This document shows positions 44,678-53,377 of a stretch of DNA of 64,000 bases, one piece after another. Origin of the DNA: Saprospiraceae bacterium (GTDB lineage Bacteria; Bacteroidota; Bacteroidia; Chitinophagales; Saprospiraceae); the NCBI GenBank assembly GCA_029262995.1, contig JAJCYH010000023.1, forward strand, positions 248,001 through 312,000. The letters run 5' to 3'. A program made the position numbers and the translations under genes. Position 1 is the stretch's first letter, and each line of letters opens with the position of its first letter. Under the pieces are notes generated by a model. It had not been told where the DNA came from. It searched no databases and was given only the letters and a program-made list of their open reading frames with translations.

Positions 44678-45493
44678 TTATAAGCTAATACGCTCTTTCG
44701 AGGCATCCAACGAAAAAGTTATTGGAATCATTTTATCAAATTTCTCTATTCTATATTTTGATTCATCTACTTCAAGCATAGCGTTTAAACAGTTATAAGG
44801 TGAATAATCATATTCACGAAATGAGTTGATCCCAATTCCATTGTCAATTAATGCACTGAGTAGTTCAGATACACTATGATTCCAGCTAACGAATTCATAA
44901 TTCTCCCTTGAATTCTTATCTGCATATGTGCCAATTTCAACTTCTGAAATACCCTTGTCCTTAAAATAATTGTATTTGATAAACTTAAAATCGTCATCAA
45001 ACATCCACACAAAAGGATGAAAGTCAACTATCAGGAATCTTCCATTATCAGAAAGGAAGTGACTTATTACCTTAGCCCATTTATCCAAATCTGGTAACCA
45101 AGTAATGGTCCCATAACTTGTAAAAACCATATCAAACTTACCATCAAGATGATTGGGAAGATCGTAAACACCTGAATTAACAAATTTAACTTTTTGAGAT
45201 GTTTTAATAGCAAGCTCTTTTGCAGTACGAATACTCTCATCAGACAAGTCAATAGCTGTCACATTGGCTCCCATCCTAGATAAACTTATGGAATCCTGAC
45301 CAAAATGGCATTGCAAATGCAAAATAGAAAGCCCTGATATATCACCAAGAAGTTCTAACTCTATGTTCTTTAATGACGTTTTTCCATTCAGGAAAGCTGG
45401 CATATTGTAAAACTCCGAGTTGAGATGAGGTATTACTTTTTTGTTCCAAGTTTGTCTATTGATCTCTAGATAATTTTCTTCAGGATCTTCCAT
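44678..45493 (-). CDS. class I SAM-dependent methyltransferase
   Basis: A 271-residue cytosolic protein. The SAM-binding fold shows ILHLQCHFGQDSISLSRMGANVTAIDLSDESI, with glycine loop and acidic motif II, then NSGVYDLPNHL and FDMVFTSYGTITWLPDLDKWAK. The N-terminal NRQTWNKKVIPHLNSEFY and the C-terminal WNHSVSELLSALIDNGIGIN match a frequent Bacteroidota methyltransferase type whose small-molecule substrate is unknown. It lies 16 bp before the two-TM protein gene and 38 bp after the EEP-type protein gene, all on the same strand. Confidence 0.82.
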   Translation of the reverse strand: MEDPEENYLEINRQTWNKKVIPHLNSEFYNMPAFLNGKTSLKNIELELLGDISGLSILHLQCHFGQDSISLSRMGANVTAIDLSDESIRTAKELAIKTSQKVKFVNSGVYDLPNHLDGKFDMVFTSYGTITWLPDLDKWAKVISHFLSDNGRFLIVDFHPFVWMFDDDFKFIKYNYFKDKGISEVEIGTYADKNSRENYEFVSWNHSVSELLSALIDNGIGINSFREYDYSPYNCLNAMLEVDESKYRIEKFDKMIPITFSLDASKERISL

Positions 45494-45531
45494 TTATCTA
45501 ATATATCAATTTCAATATAGAGAAACAATAC

Positions 45532-46380
45532 TTACAATTTAAATTCTAAATAAACTGGAAAATGATCAGAAATAAAAAGTTTTTCTGTACGCCTTTCATA
45601 TATATGCATATAATTCGTGGCTTCAATATTCTTTATAAATATATAATCAATCCGTTCATCTGGAATTTCAGCATGATCAAATGCATTATATGTTCCTGCT
45701 GGACCATTAAATATTACACTATTAATTTCTATAGGATCATCTAGAAAAGACTTAAGGGATATTATTTCTTTAGACAATTCAGTAGCATTAAAATCTCCAA
45801 GCAAGATGACTGATTCTCCCCTTTCTAGTAATCTAATAATCTTTCCTTTTAGCAACTCAACAGAATTAATCCTTGACAACTTCCCCTTATGGTCAAAATG
45901 TGCATTAAAAACGTGTAAGTCCTTTTCGGTCCCCAATATGCTTAAATGAATATATGTACAAATCCTTGGCAATACTGCATCCCAACCAATTGAAACTTTA
46001 TTGGGCTCTTCAGACAACCAAAACGTATGTGAATGTAATAACCCATACTTTGAAGTATCATACATAATACAGCTGTATTCCCCCTTTTCATTTCCGTCAT
46101 CTCTAGCCTTTCCTACAATAGAATACTTATTTAATTCATTTGTTAAAAATTCCTTTTGACCATGCAAGACTTCTTGCAAACCAATAATTGAAGGATTATA
46201 TTTTTGCAATAAAGACTTTAGTGCAAACTTTCTTTTATCCCATGAATTTTCACCATCTTGAGGATTATCATATCTAATATTATAACTCATTATTGAAAAC
46301 GACTCTTGTGAATTAACATTTACAAAAGCGCATAACATAGATATAAATATCAAGCTCTTAATCCACATTCTAAATTTCAT
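45532..46380 (-). CDS. secreted endonuclease/exonuclease/phosphatase family protein
   Basis: A 282-residue protein with a signal peptide (WIKSLIFISMLCAFVNVNSQ). The EEP fold shows SIMSYNIRYDNPQDGENSW, the metal-binding Glu in SIIGLQEVL, HVFNAHFDHKGKLSRI, VILLGDFNAT and the C-terminal ISDHFPVYLEF with the catalytic His. All active-site segments are present. In Bacteroidota such exported proteins are often phosphodiesterases or nucleases acting on extracellular substrates; the exact target is unknown. It is 32 bp downstream of the TfoX-N gene. Confidence 0.88.
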   Translation of the reverse strand: MKFRMWIKSLIFISMLCAFVNVNSQESFSIMSYNIRYDNPQDGENSWDKRKFALKSLLQKYNPSIIGLQEVLHGQKEFLTNELNKYSIVGKARDDGNEKGEYSCIMYDTSKYGLLHSHTFWLSEEPNKVSIGWDAVLPRICTYIHLSILGTEKDLHVFNAHFDHKGKLSRINSVELLKGKIIRLLERGESVILLGDFNATELSKEIISLKSFLDDPIEINSVIFNGPAGTYNAFDHAEIPDERIDYIFIKNIEATNYMHIYERRTEKLFISDHFPVYLEFKL

Positions 46381-46412
46381 TATCAGATAATGTAATTTTA
46401 TTGAATATGCTA

Positions 46413-46751
46413 TTATAGCATTTTATTAAATTGTAAGGCTTTGTCTATCCAAAAATCAAGATCTTTATCTAGATCAAAACCTTTAGGGTCAATAAATAAA
46501 AATCCCCTCATCGGCTTTCCCGTAAAATTCATTTCACGGCTACCTCTTGTACTTAGCAATTCCTCATAAGGCAGTTTACCGACTCTTACCATTAATCTAT
46601 CATAATTTGTTTTTTTATCAATATCAACGCCAACACACATTTTACCATTGACCATAAAGATGAGTCCTCCCATCATTTTTCTCTCTTCTACGTCTAGAGT
46701 GCCTAATAATCTTTGCCTAACCCTGTCCGCCACGAAATCACTAAACGCCAT
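46413..46751 (-). CDS. TfoX/Sxy N-terminal domain protein
   Basis: A 112-residue protein consisting only of the TfoX N-terminal domain. The core EERKMMGGLIFMVNGKMCVGVD, then DRLMVRVGKLPYEELL and KPMRGFLFIDPKGFDLDKDLDFWI are typical. The C-terminal TfoX domain found in competence regulators of gammaproteobacteria is absent, and a competence role is therefore not implied. It precedes the EEP-type gene by 32 bp. Confidence 0.82.
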   Translation of the reverse strand: MAFSDFVADRVRQRLLGTLDVEERKMMGGLIFMVNGKMCVGVDIDKKTNYDRLMVRVGKLPYEELLSTRGSREMNFTGKPMRGFLFIDPKGFDLDKDLDFWIDKALQFNKML

Positions 46752-46946
46752 AATTCATAATTGCTGTGATAAAATTATATTTTTTTCTTTAAACTCTAAC
46801 AAACAATTTTGGCATTGTAAATGACCATTATTGTCTGATAATTTCAAACCACTTAAGTGCTCAGTTGCCTAGTATTGAATCCAACCTTTCCTTTGTTTAA
46901 TTCTGTTTAGATCTATCTTTTGCCTTATTAAAGCATCATAAAACTT

Positions 46947-47535
46947 TTATTGATACTCCTGCCTTCCCCAACAGCTTGGACAATATCCATTCTCTACTTC
47001 AATATGTACATGGCTGCTAACGCATTCCATAGATCCTACGATAAAAAATGCAACTAGAAAGTTTGGCATCCAGCATAACCAAGATATAATCTGATATGCG
47101 ATATTGAAGTCCTCTATAATTTACATAAGAAATGGTAATCATAACCGAAGGGTTACTGCTGCAAAACAAAAAGCACAACGATAAATCATACTCTTCTAAT
47201 GCTCAATTATTTCTTTATTCCTAATATGTAAATATTTTGATTTTCCTCCATGTCTATAATCCTTGTAGCGGATTACAACAGTATGATAATGCTTGCCTGT
47301 GTGATACGATGATTGCTAATGGCGGTTTTGTAAGTGTACCGAGCAAGATATTCTACAACTCCTTTGCTTCCCATTAAAGCTTGCTTACAATACACTACCC
47401 AATCGTTTCGATACAGGGAGTTGTCCAACCCATTACGATAGACCATTCCCTCAGTCACGCACTCTGTAACTGATAACATTGCTGGATCAACCCATCTCAG
47501 TGGATGCAATATGTCAACATAATTATTCGATTAAT
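46947..47535 (-). pseudogene. IS91-type transposase remnant
   Basis: The stretch 47535 to 47273 reads WVDPAMLSVTECVTEGMVYR, NDWVVYCKQALMG and VVEYLARYTYKTAISNHRI, the Y2-transposase core of IS91-like elements. A frameshift then gives VVIRYKDYRHGGKSKYLHIR from about 47265, followed by a stop. Further on, about 47030-46947, a frame with HIEVENGYCPSCWGRQEYQ looks like the terminal cysteine pair of this family. The N-terminal half is missing and at least two frame changes are needed, so it is dead. It marks the left side of the likely acquired segment that contains the DUF262 gene. Confidence 0.7.
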
Positions 47536-47544
47536 TTAATTATC

Positions 47545-47673
47545 TTGATCCCATAATGCATCTTCACTGAGAGCACACTTCGTCCTGTCGCATCAACGCG
47601 ACAGCGGACTCGTTGGGGATCTGCTATACGTTGCCCACAATTAAAACGAACACCAGTAATACAATTAAACTTA
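47545..47673. other. GC-rich hairpin segment before the DUF262 gene
   Basis: Between the IS91 remnant and the DUF262 gene the base composition jumps well above its surroundings. A perfect 7-bp stem, CTGTCGC-ATCAAC-GCGACAG, lies at 47585-47604. ACGTTGCCCA follows near 47629, and a related ACAGTTGCCA follows the gene near 49791. This could be an insertion-element or cassette boundary. It does not match the attC consensus GTTRRRY, so no integron is claimed. Confidence 0.45.
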
Positions 47674-49788
47674 ATGAATAAACAGCCAAAACCAGACTCA
47701 AAAAAATATACGGACTTGATATCCGAAATTCAAAAAGGACAAATAAAAATCCCGAAATTCCAACGGGATTTTGTTTGGAGTATTGACAAAACCGCAAAAC
47801 TTTTGGATAGTATTTTAAAAGGCTATCCGATTGGAACTTTCATTTTGTGGGAAACCAACGAGCGATTAAACGATATAAAAAATATTGGAAATCTTGTATT
47901 GCCACCTGTTCCAGACGACATAAAAGTTCAGTACGTTTTAGATGGGCAACAACGAATTACATCTTTGTACGCTGCATTTTTGGGTGCTTCAATTCAAAAA
48001 GTAGGAGAGAAAAAGATTACGAATTATGGTTCAATATTCGTTGATTTAGAAGGCGATATTGACAATAACGATGACCAAATAATAGTAGCTGAACAACCCG
48101 AATATAAAAATATCTCTCTCAAAGATTTACTAAATTCAAAATATAGTGATTTAAGAGAAAATTATTCAAACGAGGATATTGACAAAATACAGGAATACAA
48201 GGAAACTTTCACTTCCTATGATTTCTCAACAGTCGTACTTCGTAAAGAAGATATTGATTCTGCAATAGAAGTCTTTACTCGAATAAATACAGGCGGACAA
48301 ACTTTAACTCTATTTGAGATAATGTCTGCAAAAACTTATGACGAGGAACAGAAATTCGATATGCAAGACCGATTTCAAAAATTACTCAAACAACTTGAAG
48401 TCAGTAAATACGAAACAATTTCAAGTACAGTAATTTTAAATGTTCTAGGTCTAATATTAAGCAAAAACAAAGAGTGTAAACGAAAAGTCATTTTACAATT
48501 AGATAAGCAAAGTATAATTGACATTTGGGACGATGTAATTTCCGCACTTAAAGAAAGTATAGACTATTTCCGTTCAGTTTATAGAATTCCTGTATCAACT
48601 TTATTACCTTACGATGCACTTTTGATTCCTTTCAGTTATGTTTTCTACTACCAAAAAGAAAAACCAAAAGGAGAACAAATTAAATATTTAGAAGAGTTCT
48701 TTTGGAGAATTTCGTTATCTTATAGATATTCCAGTTCAACAGAATCTAAACTCGCTCAAGATATTAAGAGAATTGACCAAATTCTAAATGGAGAACGACC
48801 TAACTACGATGAATTAAAAGTCTTTTTAAGTTCACCAAGAGATTTAATTGACACCAATTTTAGTGCAGGAAATAGTTATTGTAAAGCAGTTCTTTGTTTG
48901 TTGGCTTATTCTGAGCCAAAAGACTTCCAAGATAATGGAAAAGTTATCCTCGACAACTCTTGGTTAAAAATGGCGAATAGCAAAAACTATCATCACTTTT
49001 TCCCAAAATCATATTTAAGAAAACAAGGAATTGGAAACGAAAATAGTATTGTGAATATTACTTTGGTCGGTGCAGATTTAAACAAGCGTAAAATCCGAGC
49101 AAAAGCACCATCAATTTATATTCAAGATTTCTTGGACGAGAATGCGGAATTGCATAAATCTATAAAATCTCATTTAATTGATAATATTGACGATTTTGGA
49201 ATTCATAGCGATGATTATTCTGTGTTTTTAGAAAAGAGAGCTACCTCTATTTATAATGCTTTAAAAAACAGAATAGAATTTACAAACACGGAAAAGGTTG
49301 AAGATACCGAATTAAAGGAATTAATCTTAATCGGAGAAAATGAAAAGTTGGAAATGAAATCAACTTTACGTTACGATTTAAGACAGAACATTGTAAATAA
49401 AAATTTAGAGTATGTTATTGCCAAAACTGTTTCTGCATTTTTAAACAGCGAAGGTGGAATTTTAATAATTGGAGTTGATGACAATGGAAATGCTTTAGGA
49501 CTTGAAAAAGACATTGAAACCTTTTCTAAAAAAGACATTGACGGATTTGAATTGCATTTAAGGAACATCATAAAAAAACATTTAGGTTCAAACTTTGAAA
49601 AGTATCTAAAAATCACATTCCCAATAATTGACGAAAAGACTATTTGCAAAGTTAAAATCCTAAAAAGTGGAAAACCTGTGTTTGCGAATTTTGAAGGAAA
49701 AGACAGTTTCTACGTCCGAAATGGAAACTCATCAATTCCAAAAAACAGAGAAGAACAAAGCGAGTACGAAAATCTACATTGGAAATAA
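47674..49788 (+). CDS. DUF262 - HNH - AlbA_2 (Schlafen-like) fusion, putative defence protein
   Basis: A 704-residue cytosolic protein with three parts. Residues about 8-225 are a DUF262 domain (IPKFQRDFVW, then DGQQR at 90-94, the motif proposed to bind or hydrolyse nucleotide in GmrS-like proteins). Residues about 430-475 are an HNH-like segment, with the His pair at 440-441 in YHHFFPKSYL and N/K in NSIVNITLVGADLNKRKI. Residues about 552-704 are an AlbA_2 domain (EKLEMKSTLRYD, AFLNSEGGILIIGVDDNG, FYVRNGNSSIP), found in Schlafen-type nucleases and regulators. The first two parts resemble GmrSD, a modification-dependent restriction system. No second gene accompanies it. It lies beside an IS91 remnant, suggesting transfer. 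Confidence 0.82.
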   Translation: MNKQPKPDSKKYTDLISEIQKGQIKIPKFQRDFVWSIDKTAKLLDSILKGYPIGTFILWETNERLNDIKNIGNLVLPPVPDDIKVQYVLDGQQRITSLYAAFLGASIQKVGEKKITNYGSIFVDLEGDIDNNDDQIIVAEQPEYKNISLKDLLNSKYSDLRENYSNEDIDKIQEYKETFTSYDFSTVVLRKEDIDSAIEVFTRINTGGQTLTLFEIMSAKTYDEEQKFDMQDRFQKLLKQLEVSKYETISSTVILNVLGLILSKNKECKRKVILQLDKQSIIDIWDDVISALKESIDYFRSVYRIPVSTLLPYDALLIPFSYVFYYQKEKPKGEQIKYLEEFFWRISLSYRYSSSTESKLAQDIKRIDQILNGERPNYDELKVFLSSPRDLIDTNFSAGNSYCKAVLCLLAYSEPKDFQDNGKVILDNSWLKMANSKNYHHFFPKSYLRKQGIGNENSIVNITLVGADLNKRKIRAKAPSIYIQDFLDENAELHKSIKSHLIDNIDDFGIHSDDYSVFLEKRATSIYNALKNRIEFTNTEKVEDTELKELILIGENEKLEMKSTLRYDLRQNIVNKNLEYVIAKTVSAFLNSEGGILIIGVDDNGNALGLEKDIETFSKKDIDGFELHLRNIIKKHLGSNFEKYLKITFPIIDEKTICKVKILKSGKPVFANFEGKDSFYVRNGNSSIPKNREEQSEYENLHWK

Positions 49789-49970
49789 TAACAGTTGCCA
49801 ATAAATAAGAATTCAAGTGTTCAGAACAACCGAACGTGAATCTTGTGTTGAACCCTATCGCAGACTGGAGTAGGATAAACCAAATTATCTTTCTCTAGAT
49901 TTAAAGTGGATTTGGCAGGAACCAGCTATTCAGGCTTCTGTATGTTATTTTATTGCTTTGCGCAAAAGTC

Positions 49971-50801
49971 CTATAATCGGATACTTAATAGTGGTAAATA
50001 AGAATGATTAGCTACCGCCTCAGCAATACTTGGAGAAAACAACTGCTTTAATCCCGATTTACCATGTGTGCAAATCGCAACAAGGTCAGTGTCATTATCA
50101 TTAGCAAAAGCCTGTATTCCTGTTTCAACCGTCTCAGCTTCAGCCTGATGTATGTCAACAGAACCTCCAGCTACAATCACCAATTCTGCTAGTTTACCCA
50201 TATTGCTTTTAACATTTTCAGCATCAATTTTTTGCTTTGGGGTCTTGACAAACAACATATCAATATGTGCACCCAATACATCAGCAAACGCAACCACTTT
50301 AGCGAACGAATCATTAGAAACATCAGTAAAGTCAGAAGCAAATATTATCTTCTTAATATCTCTTTCGATACTATTCTTAATTACAAGAACCGGTACTTCT
50401 GCATTTCTTATCATATGTTGTGCATTTGAACCTATTAGCTTTTCCGACAATCCCTTTGCACCATGAGAGCCCATAACCATGAAATCATAATCATGATTTT
50501 GCAAATAGGTAAGAACGACTTCTTTACCCATACCATAAACCATTGTTATCTCTGCCTTAACTCTCGCATCATCTGCTTTTTTAGACAAATCCCTAAGAAG
50601 GCTTTTAGCCAAACCAATTTCATGAAGGGTATCAGGATACTGGCTTTCTTTTTCCTTTGATAACCTAACCCAATCTACAGGGGTATCCTGCAGGTGCAAA
50701 AAATTAATCTTTGCATTTGATTTGCTAGCAAGCTTTACTGCATAAGCACTTGCACAATTTGCACATTCGGAAAAATCTGTTGGTACTAAAATGTTTTTCA
50801 T
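49971..50801 (-). CDS. universal stress protein with tandem USP domains
   Basis: A 276-residue cytosolic protein. Domain 1 (residues about 1-142) carries ILVPTDFSECANCASAYAV and the ATP-binding VMGSHGAKGLSEKLIGSNAQHMIRNAEVPVLVI. Domain 2 (about 146-276) carries KIIFASDFTDVSNDSF and VAICTHGKSGLKQLFSPSIAEAVANHSYLPLL. The two-domain form is common in Bacteroidota. G-2x-G-9x-G(S/N) spacing is complete in domain 1 and weaker in domain 2, so only the first half may bind nucleotide. The gene stands alone, with long non-coding gaps on both sides. Confidence 0.88.
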   Translation of the reverse strand: MKNILVPTDFSECANCASAYAVKLASKSNAKINFLHLQDTPVDWVRLSKEKESQYPDTLHEIGLAKSLLRDLSKKADDARVKAEITMVYGMGKEVVLTYLQNHDYDFMVMGSHGAKGLSEKLIGSNAQHMIRNAEVPVLVIKNSIERDIKKIIFASDFTDVSNDSFAKVVAFADVLGAHIDMLFVKTPKQKIDAENVKSNMGKLAELVIVAGGSVDIHQAEAETVETGIQAFANDNDTDLVAICTHGKSGLKQLFSPSIAEAVANHSYLPLLSIRL

Positions 50802-51403
50802 ATTTTTTTGCTTGAATAAGTTGGACTAAGAGTTCCTTTGTTTCTAAAATGTTCAAAAATAATAGCATCCATCGATTTTACTAATCCAAGATGCAATATT
50901 TTTTCAAAAAAAATAAATTATAGCCTTTTTCAACTAGTTGAGCTTTTGATCTCACAAACAATTTCATCTAAAATGACATTTTAAATTATTGAGTCAATTG
51001 CTCAATATTTCATAGTAATGGATTGGAATCGGAAACCAGCAAGACCTGATATTAAGCTAATATTATCAACTATTCACTGCATTACTGACTTTGATAACTG
51101 GCAATAATAGATTAAATATCAGGAACAGCAAGAACCACCATTACAACGAGCAAGTTTCTTCCTGATATACATAAAAATATACCTAATATTAGTCCAATAA
51201 CACCAGCTGAAGCCATCCCTTGATTACCACTATTAAAGCTGGTAAAGAATTATGGCCTGGAAGAATACTGCTAACGCAGTTCCAATATTGTTCCTTCAAA
51301 AAACTTATTCTAATTATTCAAAATAAATCCGTAATTATTTCACAATCATAATGGTTGATAACACATGATGTACTCAGTAGCTCGAAGTCTTTCGACTTCA
51401 CTA
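50802..51403. other. 602-bp region without a credible gene
   Basis: No intact gene is seen. On the minus strand, about 51235-51112, a short frame reads MASAGVIGLILGIFLCISG and NLLVVMVVLAVPDI, a TM-like peptide with an in-frame stop shortly upstream. It could be a remnant of a membrane protein or chance. A hairpin, GAAGTC-TTTC-GACTTC at 51384-51399, follows the stop of the next gene on the minus strand and lacks a T-run. Confidence 0.5.
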
Positions 51404-51907
51404 TTAAATGGATTTATAATCTAATTTGATGCCCTGATCAAATAACGATTGTATCAACACTTCAAAGGCTTTATGATCACTCTTCGTTTTGATGGAGAAC
51501 TCAAACTCATAATTTGCTTCTTTGAATAAAAAACGAATATAATTCGAATGGACATAATTAGGAATACTATCCCATCCTGGACTCCTGCACCCTCTTATGA
51601 TTTGAACATGCTTAAGCACTCCCCAATTATATATCATTGATTTGTCATCAGCTATTACCACAATTCCATCATTGTTCAATTCTAATTTTCCTAATTTCCT
51701 ATAATGCTTGCGCCTTTTAAGTGAATAATAAATATAAAACACCCACAATGAAGACATGAGAATAGCTGCCAAAGGATTATCCAACCATTTAAAAATTGGG
51801 TTAAAAGCTAAGAATATAAATATTATTCCAAGTATCATAGCGATTCGATCCAACCACTTTTTATCCCACTTACTGTCAATCCATTCTGTTTTAAATATCA
51901 TATCCAA
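51404..51907 (-). CDS. two-TM membrane protein of unknown function
   Basis: A 167-residue protein with a short cytosolic start, two TM helices (IAMILGIIFIFLAFNPIF; LAAILMSSLWVFYIYYSL) and a C-terminal part of about 95 residues with beta-strand spacing (LELNNDGIVVI, NWGVLKHVQII, YIRFLFKEANYEFEF). The layout (two helices then a PH-like domain) resembles the protein at 44137-44661. I do not recognise the family. It begins 6 bp downstream of the outer-membrane-protein gene stop and is probably cotranscribed. Confidence 0.55.
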   Translation of the reverse strand: MDMIFKTEWIDSKWDKKWLDRIAMILGIIFIFLAFNPIFKWLDNPLAAILMSSLWVFYIYYSLKRRKHYRKLGKLELNNDGIVVIADDKSMIYNWGVLKHVQIIRGCRSPGWDSIPNYVHSNYIRFLFKEANYEFEFSIKTKSDHKAFEVLIQSLFDQGIKLDYKSI

Positions 51908-51913
51908 ATTACT

Positions 51914-53047
51914 TTATTTCGGCTTAATATTAGTTATCACAAAACTCATGTCCAAAAGCAAATAAACACCTATCGCATGATTTATCTTTTTAGAATCTAA
52001 ATCATAGTAGCCATCCAACCTTACTTGCCATTGCATTGATTCAGAAATCTCCTTTTTCCACTGCCACTTAGCCGTTAATAAATGCCTCTCTTCATCAATA
52101 ATGCTCTTTGAATCCTCAGATACACTATGAAACAAGTATTCACCTTTGGTTGCAATAAATTTTCGAGCATTCCAATACCCCAACATGCCATAATAATTAT
52201 GAGTCTCATATGCCATTTTGAGATAAAATGCACTTCCTGAATTAAAAGCCTGGGCATTGATCCCTGTTTCCGGAATTTGAAAAGCGTTATAAATTATAAA
52301 CAGTGGCTCTATATTTATTTTGCTTCCCTCATCAATTTCAAATGATAAACGTAATCCTGTTGTAGCATTTAAGATACTTGAAACCCCTTCTGGTGAGTTA
52401 TCGATCTCTCCCCCTTTGTGATCAAACAAAAAATGAAATGGAATTTTAAGTCCTATTTTACCATCAAATAAACAAAGTTCATTTACGCTTCCGACTTGAA
52501 ACTGCTCTTGAATCTCATCCTCCTTAAATATAAACTGCTCCCAATTTAGCCAAGAATCACTATATAATAATTTGCTTTTATAGATAAACTGTATTCCATA
52601 TTCAAGCTGATTCTGATAGAAGCGATCAAACCTAAATATAGGCTCCTCAAGTCTATGATTAATACTTCCTTTGATACTGCCAAAGTTGATCGTTATTGAA
52701 TTGGTTGGCCTATACCGAACATTAAAGATGGGTGTCACATTACTAAATTCATTCAAACCTGAATACTGTTGTAGAAATACCCCTGTGAAGATCCTAGTTC
52801 TACTATTAGGGAAATAAGAAAATCCAGGTTTAATAAAATAGCCAATACCAGTCGACCCTTGAACAAATGCACTTGGATATTCATTGTTCTTAATAAAGTT
52901 AGCACTAGAAAATTCGAATAAAAGATTATGTGAACAAGTATCACATAATGGTCTATCGTTAGATAGATCCAATTGTGAAAAAGACTCATGAACACTTAAG
53001 CTAAGTAATACTAAAGTGAAGATTCCTATAAATAATTTTCTACACAT
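51914..53047 (-). CDS. putative outer-membrane beta-barrel protein
   Basis: A 377-residue protein with a signal peptide (MCRKLFIGIFTLVLLSLSV, cleavage near SFSQ) and repeated amphipathic strands (YFIKPGFSYFPNSRTRIF, SITINFGSIKG, YGIQFIYKSKLLYSD, WQVRLDGYYDLDSK). CDTC near residue 35-38 could form a disulfide or bind metal. I recognise it only as a conserved Bacteroidota type without assigned function. It is followed after 6 bp by the two-TM protein gene, and its start is 18 bp after the stop of the deleted GNAT gene. Confidence 0.6.
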   Translation of the reverse strand: MCRKLFIGIFTLVLLSLSVHESFSQLDLSNDRPLCDTCSHNLLFEFSSANFIKNNEYPSAFVQGSTGIGYFIKPGFSYFPNSRTRIFTGVFLQQYSGLNEFSNVTPIFNVRYRPTNSITINFGSIKGSINHRLEEPIFRFDRFYQNQLEYGIQFIYKSKLLYSDSWLNWEQFIFKEDEIQEQFQVGSVNELCLFDGKIGLKIPFHFLFDHKGGEIDNSPEGVSSILNATTGLRLSFEIDEGSKINIEPLFIIYNAFQIPETGINAQAFNSGSAFYLKMAYETHNYYGMLGYWNARKFIATKGEYLFHSVSEDSKSIIDEERHLLTAKWQWKKEISESMQWQVRLDGYYDLDSKKINHAIGVYLLLDMSFVITNIKPK

Positions 53048-53065
53048 GTATTGCGAATAAATAAT

Positions 53066-53338
53066 TTATAAATGCATTTTCATTTCATATAAATCAAAAG
53101 CTTCTGCCCAATAATCTTTTACTACCTTCTGAAGTTCAAATCCACATTTTTGATAAAACTTAAAAGCATGCTGCGATGTACGGACACTTATTATTCTGTA
53201 TCTTTCCTTTGATCTGATATGAGATAATCTATGATCCATTAGGTCGATAATCTCGTTGGGATGAAAATAATTAGGGGAATTCAACTCAACCAACTTTAGC
53301 AATTCTGAATCATCAGCATCTAGAAATGGTCTTATCAT
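53066..53338 (-). pseudogene. GNAT acetyltransferase with internal deletion
   Basis: The 90-codon frame opens as a GNAT protein (IRPFLDADDSELLKLVELNS, then FHPNEIIDLMDH) and ends as one (VRTSQHAFKFYQKCGFELQK, DYWAEAFDLYEMKMHL). The middle, which normally holds beta-strands 3-4 and the acetyl-CoA motif A (R/Q-x-x-G-x-G), is missing; the join is near residues 37-48. The remaining peptide cannot form the cofactor site. It is an in-frame deletion, not a frameshift, and residue spacing indicates roughly 50 lost codons. Confidence 0.7.
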
Positions 53339-53377
53339 AATTAAATACTTAGACTACCAATTATTAAAATAAGTTAA

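Noticed and set aside
46413-46751. TfoX-N protein as evidence for natural competence
   Set aside because: Only the N-terminal domain is present, the competence-linked C-terminal domain is absent, and no com genes are in the window.
47565-47640. Integron attC site next to the DUF262 gene
   Set aside because: Neither GTTRRRY nor RYYYAAC is present in a proper hairpin arrangement, and no integrase gene is in the window.
49949-49970. An 18-base identity (ATTGCTTTGCGCAAAAGT) with bases near 59349 inside a GNAT gene
   Set aside because: It encodes similar LLRKAI residues but no flanking similarity follows. At this length in A/T-rich DNA a chance match is possible and no mobile element is indicated.
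51112-51235. Small TM peptide on the minus strand as a gene
   Set aside because: The frame is short, preceded closely by a stop, and has no recognisable family; at most a remnant.
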